Assembly (NCBI RefSeq): GCF_963675065.1
Contig: NZ_OY775906.1
Location: 598,001 to 662,000, forward strand
Length of the DNA stretch: 64,000 bases
Source: an uncultured Draconibacterium sp.
GTDB taxonomy: Bacteria > Bacteroidota > Bacteroidia > Bacteroidales > Prolixibacteraceae
Reading direction: 5' to 3'
The notes beneath the pieces are model-generated. The model ran no database searches, had not been told where the DNA came from, and saw only the letters and a program-made list of their open reading frames with translations. The position numbers were made by a program, and so were the translations under genes. Of this stretch, positions 9,966 to 18,000 are shown piece by piece. Positions within the stretch are counted from its first letter, which is position 1. Every line of letters begins with the position of its first letter.

Positions 9966-10784
9966 ATGAAGTTCAATTTTAAATCATCTTATCTGGTACT
10001 GGGTGCTGTTGTATTAATTGTATTGCTGCTTTTTGGTGGCCGCATGTTTAAAATATTAAAGCCTGGTGAAAAGGCAGTTATTTTTAAACCCTACACCACT
10101 GGTTTAGATAAGGATAATATTTTTGGAGAAGGATTCCATGTAATAGCTCCATGGAACGAATTGGAGGTATATAATGTAAGAGAACAGCAACGCGATGAAA
10201 CAATGGATGTGCTGGATAAAAATGGTCTTTCGGTAAATGTAGATGTTACCGTACGTTTTAATCCATCGTACAGCAAAATTGGATTTTTGCACGAACAGTT
10301 CGGAGTTAATTTTATAAATGTGTTGGTTATTCCCGAGGTTCGCTCATCTGTAAGGCAGGTTGCAGGTCGTTATACTGCCGAGGAAATTTATTCTACAAAA
10401 AGGGCAGAAGTGGAGCAGTCAATAATTACAGAAACCAAAAAAGCATTAAGTGCAAACTTTATCGATATGCGCGCTTTATTAATCCGGTCGATTAATTTAC
10501 CGGCCCAAATAAAAGGTGCAATTGAAAATAAATTGCAACAGGAACAGGAAGCGTTGGCTTACGAATTTCGCTTGAAACGAGAAGAATCGGAAGCGGAACG
10601 TAGAAGGATTGAGGCAGAAGGTATTGCAAACTATAACCGTATTATAAATGCCAGTTTAACTGATGCTATACTTACTCAACGTGGTATTGAGGCAACAACA
10701 TCGTTGGCAGAATCGGCCAATTCAAAAGTTATTGTAATTGGTGGCGGAAAAGACGGATTACCTATTATTTTAGGAAATAATTAA
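9966..10784 (+). CDS. Prohibitin/SPFH (band 7) membrane protein
   Basis: 272 residues with one N-terminal transmembrane anchor (about 8-28), then an SPFH/band-7 domain from KILKPGEKAVIFKPYTTG to about residue 200. A helical, charged segment follows (LKREESEAERRRIEAEGIANYNRIINAS), typical of oligomerising prohibitins. Such proteins form ring-like scaffolds on the membrane and often modulate proteases. Start chosen at ATG 9966, preceded by AAAAAAGG; an in-frame TTG at 9936 would add ten non-conserved residues. A TACATTTG box at 9931-9938 is a likely -7 element. Confidence 0.88.
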   Translation: MKFNFKSSYLVLGAVVLIVLLLFGGRMFKILKPGEKAVIFKPYTTGLDKDNIFGEGFHVIAPWNELEVYNVREQQRDETMDVLDKNGLSVNVDVTVRFNPSYSKIGFLHEQFGVNFINVLVIPEVRSSVRQVAGRYTAEEIYSTKRAEVEQSIITETKKALSANFIDMRALLIRSINLPAQIKGAIENKLQQEQEALAYEFRLKREESEAERRRIEAEGIANYNRIINASLTDAILTQRGIEATTSLAESANSKVIVIGGGKDGLPIILGNN

Positions 10785-10801
10785 AACGATTAATAGATTT
10801 G

Positions 10802-10833
10802 AAAAAGCGAGCTGGTTTTTGCCGGCTCGTTTT
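10802..10833 (+). terminator. Intrinsic terminator after the SPFH gene
   Basis: The arms CGAGCTGG and CCGGCTCG form an 8-bp stem with one G-T pair around a TTTTTG loop. TTTT follows directly. It lies about 20 nt after the SPFH stop codon. Confidence 0.75.
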
Positions 10834-10856
10834 GGTTACAGAAAAGTGCGCTAAAG

Positions 10857-10943
10857 TTGATAGACCCGCTGTCGCTTCTTCGGCGCTCCTGGCCTCCGTC
10901 GGCTGAAGGAGACAATCGGAACAAAGTGACGATAGGGGGTGAA
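10857..10943. repeat. GC-rich intergenic element, possibly a dispersed repeat
   Basis: A stretch clearly richer in G+C than its surroundings, with short inverted parts (for example TCCT and AGGA around CCTCCGTCGGCTGA). It lies between the SPFH terminator and the thioesterase start and has no convincing coding content. Its composition is unlike the neighbouring spacers, so an REP-like dispersed repeat is a reasonable guess, but there is only one copy in the window. Confidence 0.3.
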
Positions 10944-10970
10944 GAAAAACTAAAGAGTGAATTACCAACG

Positions 10971-11453
10971 ATGAAAAAAATCAAAAATCCCTGGAAAGAT
11001 CCTAAGAACATTGGTGAATACAATTGTTTTGCGTGTTCGCCATACAACAGCTCGGGCTTGCAGCTGGAATTTTGGGAAAACGATGATGAACTCATCACAA
11101 AATGGAACCCTGAGCGTGGTTACGAAGGTTGGATTGGAGTTCTACATGGTGGAATTCAGGCTACCTTACTCGATGAGATTGGAGGTTGGATAGTGATGAT
11201 AAAATTAAAAACTGCCGGTGTAACCAGCGACATGCAGATAAGCTATCTAAAGCCGGTGAAAGTCTCAAAAGGTGAAGTAACCGTAAAAGGAAAACTGATA
11301 TCTCACGAAGGGCGGTTTGCAAAAATAAGTGCATCGCTATACGATGGTGCCGGCGAAGAATGTGCAAAAGCAGAGCTTTCGTATTTTGTTTTTCCTGAAA
11401 AAATAGCAAAAGCACGTTACCAATACCCCGGAATTGAGGCATTTTACGATTAA
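10971..11453 (+). CDS. PaaI-type hotdog-fold thioesterase
   Basis: 160 residues. The HGG motif with the following helix (GVLHGGIQATLLDEIGGWIV) and the beta-strand SDMQISYLKPVKVSKGEVTVKGKL are the hallmark of PaaI/YigI-like acyl-CoA thioesterases. An N-terminal FACSPYNSSGLQLEF segment is common in Bacteroidota versions. It probably hydrolyses an acyl-CoA; the substrate is unknown. The frame is open back to about 10857, but the extra residues come from the GC-rich spacer, so I take the ATG at 10971. Confidence 0.82.
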   Translation: MKKIKNPWKDPKNIGEYNCFACSPYNSSGLQLEFWENDDELITKWNPERGYEGWIGVLHGGIQATLLDEIGGWIVMIKLKTAGVTSDMQISYLKPVKVSKGEVTVKGKLISHEGRFAKISASLYDGAGEECAKAELSYFVFPEKIAKARYQYPGIEAFYD

Positions 11454-11510
11454 CAGCTTTGCCGCCACAGCAGGCAATAAGGATTAATTGATATGTGGAT
11501 TGTTTAATTT

Positions 11511-11687
11511 TTATTCTTCTTCTTCTTCGATGTCAGAAGAATAGTCAGGCAAATCTTCATCATCGAACTCGTCGTAGATAGTTAATCTTCGTTTAGAACT
11601 TTTGTCACGCGAGCCAGCGTGCTTTTTTTGTTTTCGGTCGAATTTGTCTAATTCGGGGAGTCGGTTTTTGTTTACTTTATTTTTCAT
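11511..11687 (-). CDS. Small charged hypothetical protein (58 aa)
   Basis: An ATG-initiated frame on the minus strand. The N-terminal half is very basic (MKNKVNKNRLPELDKFDRKQ, then KKHAGSRDKSSKRRLT) and the C-terminal half very acidic (YDEFDDEDLPDYSSDIEEEEE). The sharp basic-to-acidic switch, the ATG start and the lack of other content in this 377-nt gap between the thioesterase and the OmpA gene argue for a real gene. The function is unknown; a nucleic-acid- or ribosome-associated small protein is conceivable. It is convergent with the thioesterase. Confidence 0.55.
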   Translation of the reverse strand: MKNKVNKNRLPELDKFDRKQKKHAGSRDKSSKRRLTIYDEFDDEDLPDYSSDIEEEEE

Positions 11688-11830
11688 CACGTCAGCAAAC
11701 CAATGTCATTAAATATAAAACTGTTAGAATAATTAATTTTACGTAAGCAAAATAGAAAAAAAATAAATAAAACAATTCATTCGTTTATTATTTTTACCAA
11801 ATTGTGCTTTTATACGAAATTGTTTGTAAT

Positions 11831-13747
11831 ATGTTATCAATGAGTAGATTAAAAAACATTGTATTATTAATAATATGTGGAATGTGCTGGGTAGGTACCT
11901 TCGCACAGGATAATAAGCGTGCTGACAAGTTGTTTGAAGAGGCCAGAAAGTACTATGTGGAAGACAGTTATCCGGCAGCAATTGAAACTGCAGACAAGAT
12001 TTTACAGAAAGATCCGGAGTACGCACCAGCGCATCTTCTTTTAGCAGAAATTTATAAAGATATAGACTCAACTCGGTTGGAAATAAAACACTTGACCAAA
12101 GCCGTGGAACTGGATGATAATCCGCTTATCGATTTCAGACTTGGAGAAGCTTTTTACAAACTGGGAATGTATTCTGAAGCACTTAGTTTCTACGAAAAAT
12201 ACACGGAAAACAAGAATATTCCTGAGAAACGACAGTTTCTTTTGGCCTGTAAAATTGCCAGTTGTCGGTTTGCACTGAACAGCATCGAGAATCCGGTAGC
12301 ATTTGAACCCACCAATCTAGGCGATGAAATAAACACCGCCAATGATGAGTATTGGCCTACACCTTCATTAGATGGAAAACATTTGGTGTTTACCCGTTTG
12401 ATGAAAGACGGTGGCCGGCCACAGGAAGATTTTTTTATGGCCGAGATTGATTCGTTTAACTGGGACAACGCCGTGCCGATGAGCGAAGTAAATACCAGTG
12501 ATAATGAGGGGGCACAAACATTGTCGGCTGATGCCAAAATACTGTTCTTTACAGCCTGTAACCGTGAAGGCGGATTGGGCAGTTGCGATATTTATTTCTC
12601 CCGGTTGGTTGAAGGGAAATGGACAGAGCCGCAAAATGCCGGAGCGCCAATAAACTCTTCGTCGTGGGAAGGACAGCCTTCGCTATCGTCGGATAATCGT
12701 TATCTCTATTTTTCTAGTAACCGGCCCGGAGGAAAAGGGCAGAAAGATATCTGGCGAATTGCTTTTAACGGATTTTCAGATGAAGGGAAACCGCAATGGG
12801 GAAAGCCGGAAAACATGGAAGCGCTAAATACCTCAGGCGACGAAATTTCACCATTTATTCATGCCAACAATCATAACTTTTACTTTGCTTCTGATACACA
12901 TGTTGGCATGGGCGGACTTGACTTGTTTACCGCTGAAATTAACGAAAATGGGCAGGTGGAGAATCTCAAAAATATGGGCTATCCGATTAATACCTATAAA
13001 GATGATATGGGGCTGACTATCAGTTCGATTGGTGATATTGCTTATTTTTCGTCGGCCAGAGAATCGGATAACGGACTTGATATTTTTTCGTTTAACCTCG
13101 ATCGTGGTTTGCAGCCACGACCTGTTACTTACATCAAAGCAAAAGTTACAAACAAGACAACCACACAGCCGGTTATGGCAGATATAGAACTCGTTAACCT
13201 GAATTCATCAGTAAGTGAGCCACGCATTGAAAAAGCTGACGAAAACGGCCAGATAATGCTGGCATTGCCCGTTGGACGTAATTATGCATTTAATGTTTCG
13301 GAAGATGGGTTTATGTTCTATTCGCAATCTATGCGTCTGGCGGATGAGAATTCATTAACCGATCCGTTTATCCTGAACATTGAATTAGAGCCAATAGAAG
13401 TGGGTGCCGAAATGGATCTTCACAATATCTATTATGAAACCGACTCGTTTGCCATTCTTTCCGAGTCGGAACCGGAACTTCAGAAACTGGTTGACTTTTT
13501 GAAAAACAATAGTGGATTAAAAGTGGAGATTCAGGGACATACCGATAGCTCGGGTAATCCGGAAAGTAACCTTGAGCTTTCAAAATTAAGGGCAAAATCG
13601 GTGGTTAATTACCTTGTTGAAAATGGTATTACAAGTGGTCGTCTGCAATTTGAAGGTTATGGCGATACAAAACCTGTAGCTACTAACGAAACGGTTGAAG
13701 GACGCAGGTTAAATCGTAGAACAACAATTAAAATTATTGCAAAATAA
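11831..13747 (+). CDS. OmpA-family protein with TPR and PD40 (WD40-like) repeats
   Basis: About 638 residues, exported (signal peptide LKNIVLLIICGMCWVGTFAQ). Order: TPR-like helices (about residues 25-135); a PD40-type beta-propeller region with repeats such as WPTPSLDGKHLVF, GQPSLSSDNRYLYFSSNRPGG and ISPFIHANNHNFYFAS (about 150-420); a carboxypeptidase-regulatory-like segment (about 425-510); and a C-terminal OmpA peptidoglycan-binding domain (IYYETDSFAI, EIQGHTDSSGNPESN, LSKLRAKSVVNYL, NRRTTIKI). This architecture is common in Bacteroidota envelope proteins, including PorE-like relatives of the type IX secretion system. ATG at 11831 or 11840 can serve as start; a GTG at 11804 is unlikely. 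Confidence 0.85.
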   Translation: MLSMSRLKNIVLLIICGMCWVGTFAQDNKRADKLFEEARKYYVEDSYPAAIETADKILQKDPEYAPAHLLLAEIYKDIDSTRLEIKHLTKAVELDDNPLIDFRLGEAFYKLGMYSEALSFYEKYTENKNIPEKRQFLLACKIASCRFALNSIENPVAFEPTNLGDEINTANDEYWPTPSLDGKHLVFTRLMKDGGRPQEDFFMAEIDSFNWDNAVPMSEVNTSDNEGAQTLSADAKILFFTACNREGGLGSCDIYFSRLVEGKWTEPQNAGAPINSSSWEGQPSLSSDNRYLYFSSNRPGGKGQKDIWRIAFNGFSDEGKPQWGKPENMEALNTSGDEISPFIHANNHNFYFASDTHVGMGGLDLFTAEINENGQVENLKNMGYPINTYKDDMGLTISSIGDIAYFSSARESDNGLDIFSFNLDRGLQPRPVTYIKAKVTNKTTTQPVMADIELVNLNSSVSEPRIEKADENGQIMLALPVGRNYAFNVSEDGFMFYSQSMRLADENSLTDPFILNIELEPIEVGAEMDLHNIYYETDSFAILSESEPELQKLVDFLKNNSGLKVEIQGHTDSSGNPESNLELSKLRAKSVVNYLVENGITSGRLQFEGYGDTKPVATNETVEGRRLNRRTTIKIIAK

Positions 13748-13768
13748 AGATCTTGTTTTCTCGCTTAA

Positions 13769-15853
13769 TTAAGGTTTGCTCTTTCCGGCAAAGCCGATTA
13801 TAACACTGATATAGAAATTTCGTGGATTTCCCGGGTAATAATAGCGCGGAGGATTTCCACCAAACGATGGAGCATTTACGGCCAGCATTGAGGCATAATG
13901 AATATCAAAAACATTTTGAATGCCTCCGCGTATATCAAATTTAAAGTTATCCTTTTTTCCTTCGTACCTGATTTCTGCATTGGTTAATCCAAAGGCATCA
14001 GAAAAAGTGGAATTGGCATCGTCAACAGGCATTTTACCGTTGTATCTATACCAGCCGTTTAGCGATAAATTTTTGATGGGAAACAGGGTGGTCCCAAAGC
14101 TAAACGTTTCTTTTGCAGTTCCGGGAAGAAGATTGTCCGAATAATCGTTCCCTAAATTAACAAAATCGTTAAAATGATAGTTCGCCAATGTGGCGCTTCC
14201 GTATAGGGTTAGCAGTGGATTTCTGTGGTGCGTAATGGTTACCCAGGTAAATTCGGCCTCGAAACCCGGATGTGACGATTGTCCTGCATTAACTCCTACA
14301 TAAGCATCTTCGCCGGTGCGGTGTGCAACTAGCAGGTTGTCGATATAAATGCGGTAGTAGCTTGCCGAAAGTTTAAATCGGTTGGTAATTTGGGTTCTGA
14401 ATCCCGTTTCAAAACTCCATCCCGATTCCGGTTTTATATCAGGATTGATGCTACCTTCCGGCATCAGCGTTTCTTCAAAAGAAGGCGTTGAAAATCCATG
14501 GCTGATATTTGCAAAAACTGAATTCTCATGATTCAAAAGAAAGTTAACACCCAAACGCGGCGACAAAACCGGTTTGTAATTTCGGTTGCCCGACTGGTCG
14601 CCGTTTTCAGTATAATGATCGGTGTATTTAAAACGCGTGAGGTTTCCGTTTAATCCGGCAGAAATAAATACACGTTCTTTAATGTTCGATTCCAACTGAA
14701 CAAAGAGATTTTCGTATTGCCGCTTTTCCCTGTTGTCAGAAAGTAACTGGTCGTTATCATTGTTAAAAGTCTGCCAGTCGTATGTTTCGCGGAACATTTC
14801 AACTCCGCTTGTCATTACCAGGCGAAACTCTTCGGCGGCAATAACTTTTTGAATGTAAGCGCGCCAACCGATATAATCTGATGATTCTTTCAGGCGATTA
14901 AAAGGGCGCAGTTCATTCAGGTCGCGTATACTTCCAAAAACGCCAACCGATATTTTCCCATCGTTAAGCGTAAAACGGTTAAATGAAGCGCCAAACTGCG
15001 AGTTAGTATATTCTTCAAATCCTTTTACCGAAACCCAGTTTTGTGCAGCACTTTCCGGATTGTTATTATAGGTATCCAAATCGAGCGAACTAGGAATGTA
15101 GCCTTTCATTTTTGTGGCTTTTATCAAAAACTGAAGGTTCGATTTCTCCGAGAAATTGTAAATTGAATTAATGAGCAGGTTGCCCCGGTTCGTCGAATTA
15201 TTTTCGCGGTAGCCATCGCTCGATAGCAATGCTCCAAGTGTGTAGATTTGTAATTTATTGGCAGTAACGCCGGCCGACAGCGTGTTTTTAAACGTTCCGA
15301 ATGATGCAACTGTTGTGTTGTTCTGAACAAAATCCTTTAAAACAGTTTTTGGGTGAAAGAGCAGCACGCCGGCCAGTCCTGCACCATACAAGCTCGATGA
15401 AGGCCCTTTGATAATTTCAACGCGTTGTATAGCCGAGTTTTCAAGATCTTCCAAAACGGTTTCGCCATCGCCGGTAGTAAGTGGTATTTCGCCAAAGTAA
15501 GCTTTTATTTTATTGGTGCCGTAAGGTGTTCGCGAGCCAATACCGCGAATGGTTAAGCGGTTGGTGTTAAATGTGCCATGGTGCATTAAAATGCCGGGAA
15601 TGCGGTTTAATGCATTTATAGGAGTGAGTGCATCGCCCGCTTCCAGTTGATCGGGTTGCAGCAAATTTACCGGTGCCGGCGTATTAAAAATATTGTATGG
15701 CGATCGAAATGCGGTAATGGTAATTTCTTCTATCTGATCACTTAATGGCGTTGTATCCTGCCTGGTAAATGGTAATTGAGCCATTAATTTACCGGCAGGT
15801 AAAATTGTAAGTATAAATAGCAGAAATAGAACTGTATTCCGTTTTACTTTCAT
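13769..15853 (-). CDS. TonB-dependent outer-membrane receptor
   Basis: 694 residues with a signal peptide ending at KLMAQ. After a short linker the TonB-box-like segment (IEEITITAF) leads to the plug domain (LLQPDQLEAGDALTPINALNRIPGILM, TIRGIGSRTPYG, VEIIKGPSSSLYGAGLAGVLLF). The remaining 500 or so residues are the beta-barrel and end with an aromatic strand. There is no SusD-type lipoprotein beside it and no N-terminal carboxypeptidase-like domain, so it is more like a siderophore, cobalamin or metal receptor than a glycan SusC; the ligand is unknown. Start ATG 15853, chosen over an upstream TTG. It is convergent with the OmpA gene, 21 nt apart. Confidence 0.9.
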   Translation of the reverse strand: MKVKRNTVLFLLFILTILPAGKLMAQLPFTRQDTTPLSDQIEEITITAFRSPYNIFNTPAPVNLLQPDQLEAGDALTPINALNRIPGILMHHGTFNTNRLTIRGIGSRTPYGTNKIKAYFGEIPLTTGDGETVLEDLENSAIQRVEIIKGPSSSLYGAGLAGVLLFHPKTVLKDFVQNNTTVASFGTFKNTLSAGVTANKLQIYTLGALLSSDGYRENNSTNRGNLLINSIYNFSEKSNLQFLIKATKMKGYIPSSLDLDTYNNNPESAAQNWVSVKGFEEYTNSQFGASFNRFTLNDGKISVGVFGSIRDLNELRPFNRLKESSDYIGWRAYIQKVIAAEEFRLVMTSGVEMFRETYDWQTFNNDNDQLLSDNREKRQYENLFVQLESNIKERVFISAGLNGNLTRFKYTDHYTENGDQSGNRNYKPVLSPRLGVNFLLNHENSVFANISHGFSTPSFEETLMPEGSINPDIKPESGWSFETGFRTQITNRFKLSASYYRIYIDNLLVAHRTGEDAYVGVNAGQSSHPGFEAEFTWVTITHHRNPLLTLYGSATLANYHFNDFVNLGNDYSDNLLPGTAKETFSFGTTLFPIKNLSLNGWYRYNGKMPVDDANSTFSDAFGLTNAEIRYEGKKDNFKFDIRGGIQNVFDIHYASMLAVNAPSFGGNPPRYYYPGNPRNFYISVIIGFAGKSKP

Positions 15854-15970
15854 GGCAGGCTTTTTTCTTCTCAACCAAAGTTAATGAAAAGTAGGGAATT
15901 TTTTTTAGCTGTAAAAATGTGTAAAAACGTAAGAAATATTTTTGTGCTTTTTTTTTGTTTTTCGATTCGT

Positions 15971-17080
15971 TTAAATGGTTACCTTTTTTAGTCTTTTAAG
16001 AAAATCTGCATTAATGCTGGCACCTAATCCGGGTGTTTCGGTAATGGTAATTTTACCTTTCTCGCCATAAAGTATGCCTCCTTCAACAGGATCTTCTTCC
16101 ATCATTAGCGGCGTATCAAAATCATAATAAACAATATTCCTGGACGAAAGAGCAAAATGAGCTGCTGCAGTAAATCCTAAACGCGTTTCCAGAAAACCGC
16201 CAACCTGTATTTCCATTTTAGCTGCCTTGGCGTGTTGTACAATCTTTAGTGCTTTAAAAATACCTCCTGATTTGCTCAGTTTAATATTGATCAGGTCGCA
16301 GGCAAATAAATCGATCAGTCGTTTTGCATCGATATGATCGCAGCAGGTTTCGTCGGCCATTATTGGAATTGGGCTAAACCGCCTGATTTCAGGTAGAGCC
16401 ATATAATCCCAACGCGGAATCGGTTCCTCGCAATGTTGTATTTTATAAGGTGTCAGCGCTTTTAAAATATCGAGTGCTTCTTCGGTTTTCCATCCCTGGT
16501 TAGCATCTAAACGAATCGGGATTTTCGGACCAATCGTTTCACGTATTCTTTTTATGCTTTCCACATCCTGTTCTTTCGAGTGGCCAAGCTTTACTTTTAC
16601 AATTTCAAAACCGTTATCAACAATACGTTTTGCGTCGGCAGCCATTTTCTCCGGATTGGTAAGACTAACCGTATAATCAATTTGCATTTCCTTGTTGTTT
16701 TGTCCTCCAAGAAATTGGTAAAGTGGTACGCCGGCCATTTGTGCTGATATGTCATACAACGCCATATCGAAAGCACTTTTTATGCTTGAATTACCATAAA
16801 TAGTTTTGTCCATTGCGTGTGTGCATGACTCAATATCTTCCGGGTTTTTCCCTTTTAAAACCTGGGCCAGATACTGACCGACAATAAAACAGGTTTCCAT
16901 ACTTTCTCCGTTAATTGTCATAAACGGACTGCATTCGCCAAAGCCAGTAATACCTTGGTTTGTGTGAATAACAATGATCACATTTTGGGCGTGATGCATA
17001 GGTCCCAATGATATAATAAAAGGTTCTTTTAATTTGATGGGGGATTGGTAGATCTCAATCTTATCGATTAGATGTTTCAT
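15971..17080 (-). CDS. Dipeptide epimerase (enolase superfamily)
   Basis: 369 residues, cytosolic. An enolase-superfamily protein of the muconate-lactonising/AEE subgroup: the KxK motif is Lys162-Lys164 (IVKVKLG), metal ligands Asp192 (RLDANQGW), Glu218/219 (CEEP) and Asp243 (MADETC), with the second catalytic lysine in KLSKSGG. Across its length it resembles, from memory, the structurally studied dipeptide epimerase of Cytophaga hutchinsonii (shared features include ECSPFMTI, IYGNS, QHCEEP, VGGFLE, YYDFDTPLM), which acts on hydrophobic dipeptides of the D-Ala-L-Val kind. It is a distant paralogue of the L-Ala-D/L-Glu epimerase at 27.3 kb. It follows the ilvN terminator and appears to be its own unit. 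Confidence 0.85.
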   Translation of the reverse strand: MKHLIDKIEIYQSPIKLKEPFIISLGPMHHAQNVIIVIHTNQGITGFGECSPFMTINGESMETCFIVGQYLAQVLKGKNPEDIESCTHAMDKTIYGNSSIKSAFDMALYDISAQMAGVPLYQFLGGQNNKEMQIDYTVSLTNPEKMAADAKRIVDNGFEIVKVKLGHSKEQDVESIKRIRETIGPKIPIRLDANQGWKTEEALDILKALTPYKIQHCEEPIPRWDYMALPEIRRFSPIPIMADETCCDHIDAKRLIDLFACDLINIKLSKSGGIFKALKIVQHAKAAKMEIQVGGFLETRLGFTAAAHFALSSRNIVYYDFDTPLMMEEDPVEGGILYGEKGKITITETPGLGASINADFLKRLKKVTI

Positions 17081-17277
17081 TGTAAAAGTGTAGTTTTTTA
17101 CAAAGTTGATAAATCTTTTTAATGAATTTGTATGACAAATGATATATTTTATCGGTTTAACAAAAGAATTAAGATTAAATGGTTTAATAGGAATGCGATG
17201 AATACATTGATTTTAAGATTCATTGGACTCTCCAACAGTATTTAAATTCGTTGTGTTCTGGTATTTAATTTTATTCT

Positions 17278-17340
17278 GACCCCCTATAAATCCCCCGAAG
17301 GGGGATATTTCCTCCCCTTCGGGGAGGTTAGGTGGGGTGA
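17278..17340. repeat. Double GC-rich inverted repeat (REP-like) in the spacer before ilvN's end
   Basis: Two adjacent hairpins, CCCCCGAAGGGGG and CTCCCCTTCGGGGAG, lie in an otherwise AT-rich 343-nt spacer (17081-17423). They look like a dispersed REP-type element. Apart from this and the ilvN terminator, I see nothing in the spacer beyond the upstream region of the epimerase gene. Confidence 0.5.
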
Positions 17341-17370
17341 GTAACGAATATCCAATGAGGGAATTTGCAC

Positions 17371-17400
17371 AAAAAAGCCCGTCAGAATTTCTGACGGGCT
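17371..17400 (-). terminator. Intrinsic terminator of the ilv operon
   Basis: On the minus strand, AGCCCGTCAGA pairs with TCTGACGGGCT around an AT loop, and a T-run follows (AAAAAA on the plus strand at 17371-17376). It lies 24 nt after the ilvN stop codon. Confidence 0.9.
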
Positions 17401-17423
17401 GGTAGGTTTGGACTATAGATTTT

Positions 17424-17966
17424 TTAATCTAAACTTGTTAAAAAAGCATCGCGCTCTTTCAGGAATTCAGATAAACGCTCAACTGGGTCGCGCATAAGTG
17501 CAACTCTTCCCGAGCGGATAAACTGCATAACTTTAAATTGGTTTAATTCCTCGAATAGTGCCTGCGTATCTTCTTTATGACCGGTTTTTTCAATTACCAC
17601 ATAATCTTTAGTAATTTCAAGAATACGGGCACCTGCTCTACGCACGATCTTTTCAATGGTATCGCTTTCGTAAATCGGCTCAATAGGAACTTTGTACAAA
17701 GCAATTTCCTGGAAGATCATTTCATCGTTGGTATGATAAAAAGCCTTCAAAACATCAATTTGTTTTTCAATCTGACTAACCAGTTTTTTGGCCATAGCAT
17801 CGGTACAGTGCACCACAATGGTAAATTTAAAAATGCCTTGCAATGCCGATTCTGATACGGTAAGACTGTCGATATTTGTTTTTCTGCGTGTGAAAACGTT
17901 TGTGATCCTTGTTAAAAGACCAATGTGGTTTTCAGAATAAACTGTAAGGATATATTCTTTTTTCAT
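17424..17966 (-). CDS. ilvN: Acetolactate synthase small (regulatory) subunit
   Basis: 180 residues. An N-terminal ACT domain (about 2-75) begins with KEYILTVYSENHIGLLTRITNVFTRRKTNIDSLTVSES. The C-terminal ALS_ss_C-like domain contains KIVRRAGARILEITKDYVVIEKTGH. In other bacteria this subunit binds valine and gives feedback inhibition of the IlvB catalytic subunit. Last gene of the ilvD-ilvB-ilvN operon, 34 nt after ilvB. Confidence 0.95.
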   Translation of the reverse strand: MKKEYILTVYSENHIGLLTRITNVFTRRKTNIDSLTVSESALQGIFKFTIVVHCTDAMAKKLVSQIEKQIDVLKAFYHTNDEMIFQEIALYKVPIEPIYESDTIEKIVRRAGARILEITKDYVVIEKTGHKEDTQALFEELNQFKVMQFIRSGRVALMRDPVERLSEFLKERDAFLTSLD

Positions 17967-18000
17967 TTTTTTACTTTTTTTCGTTATTCAAGTTACGAAT

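Noticed and set aside
13769..15853. SusC-type receptor of a polysaccharide utilisation locus
   Set aside because: No SusD partner, no N-terminal carboxypeptidase-like domain, and no glycan enzymes beside it.
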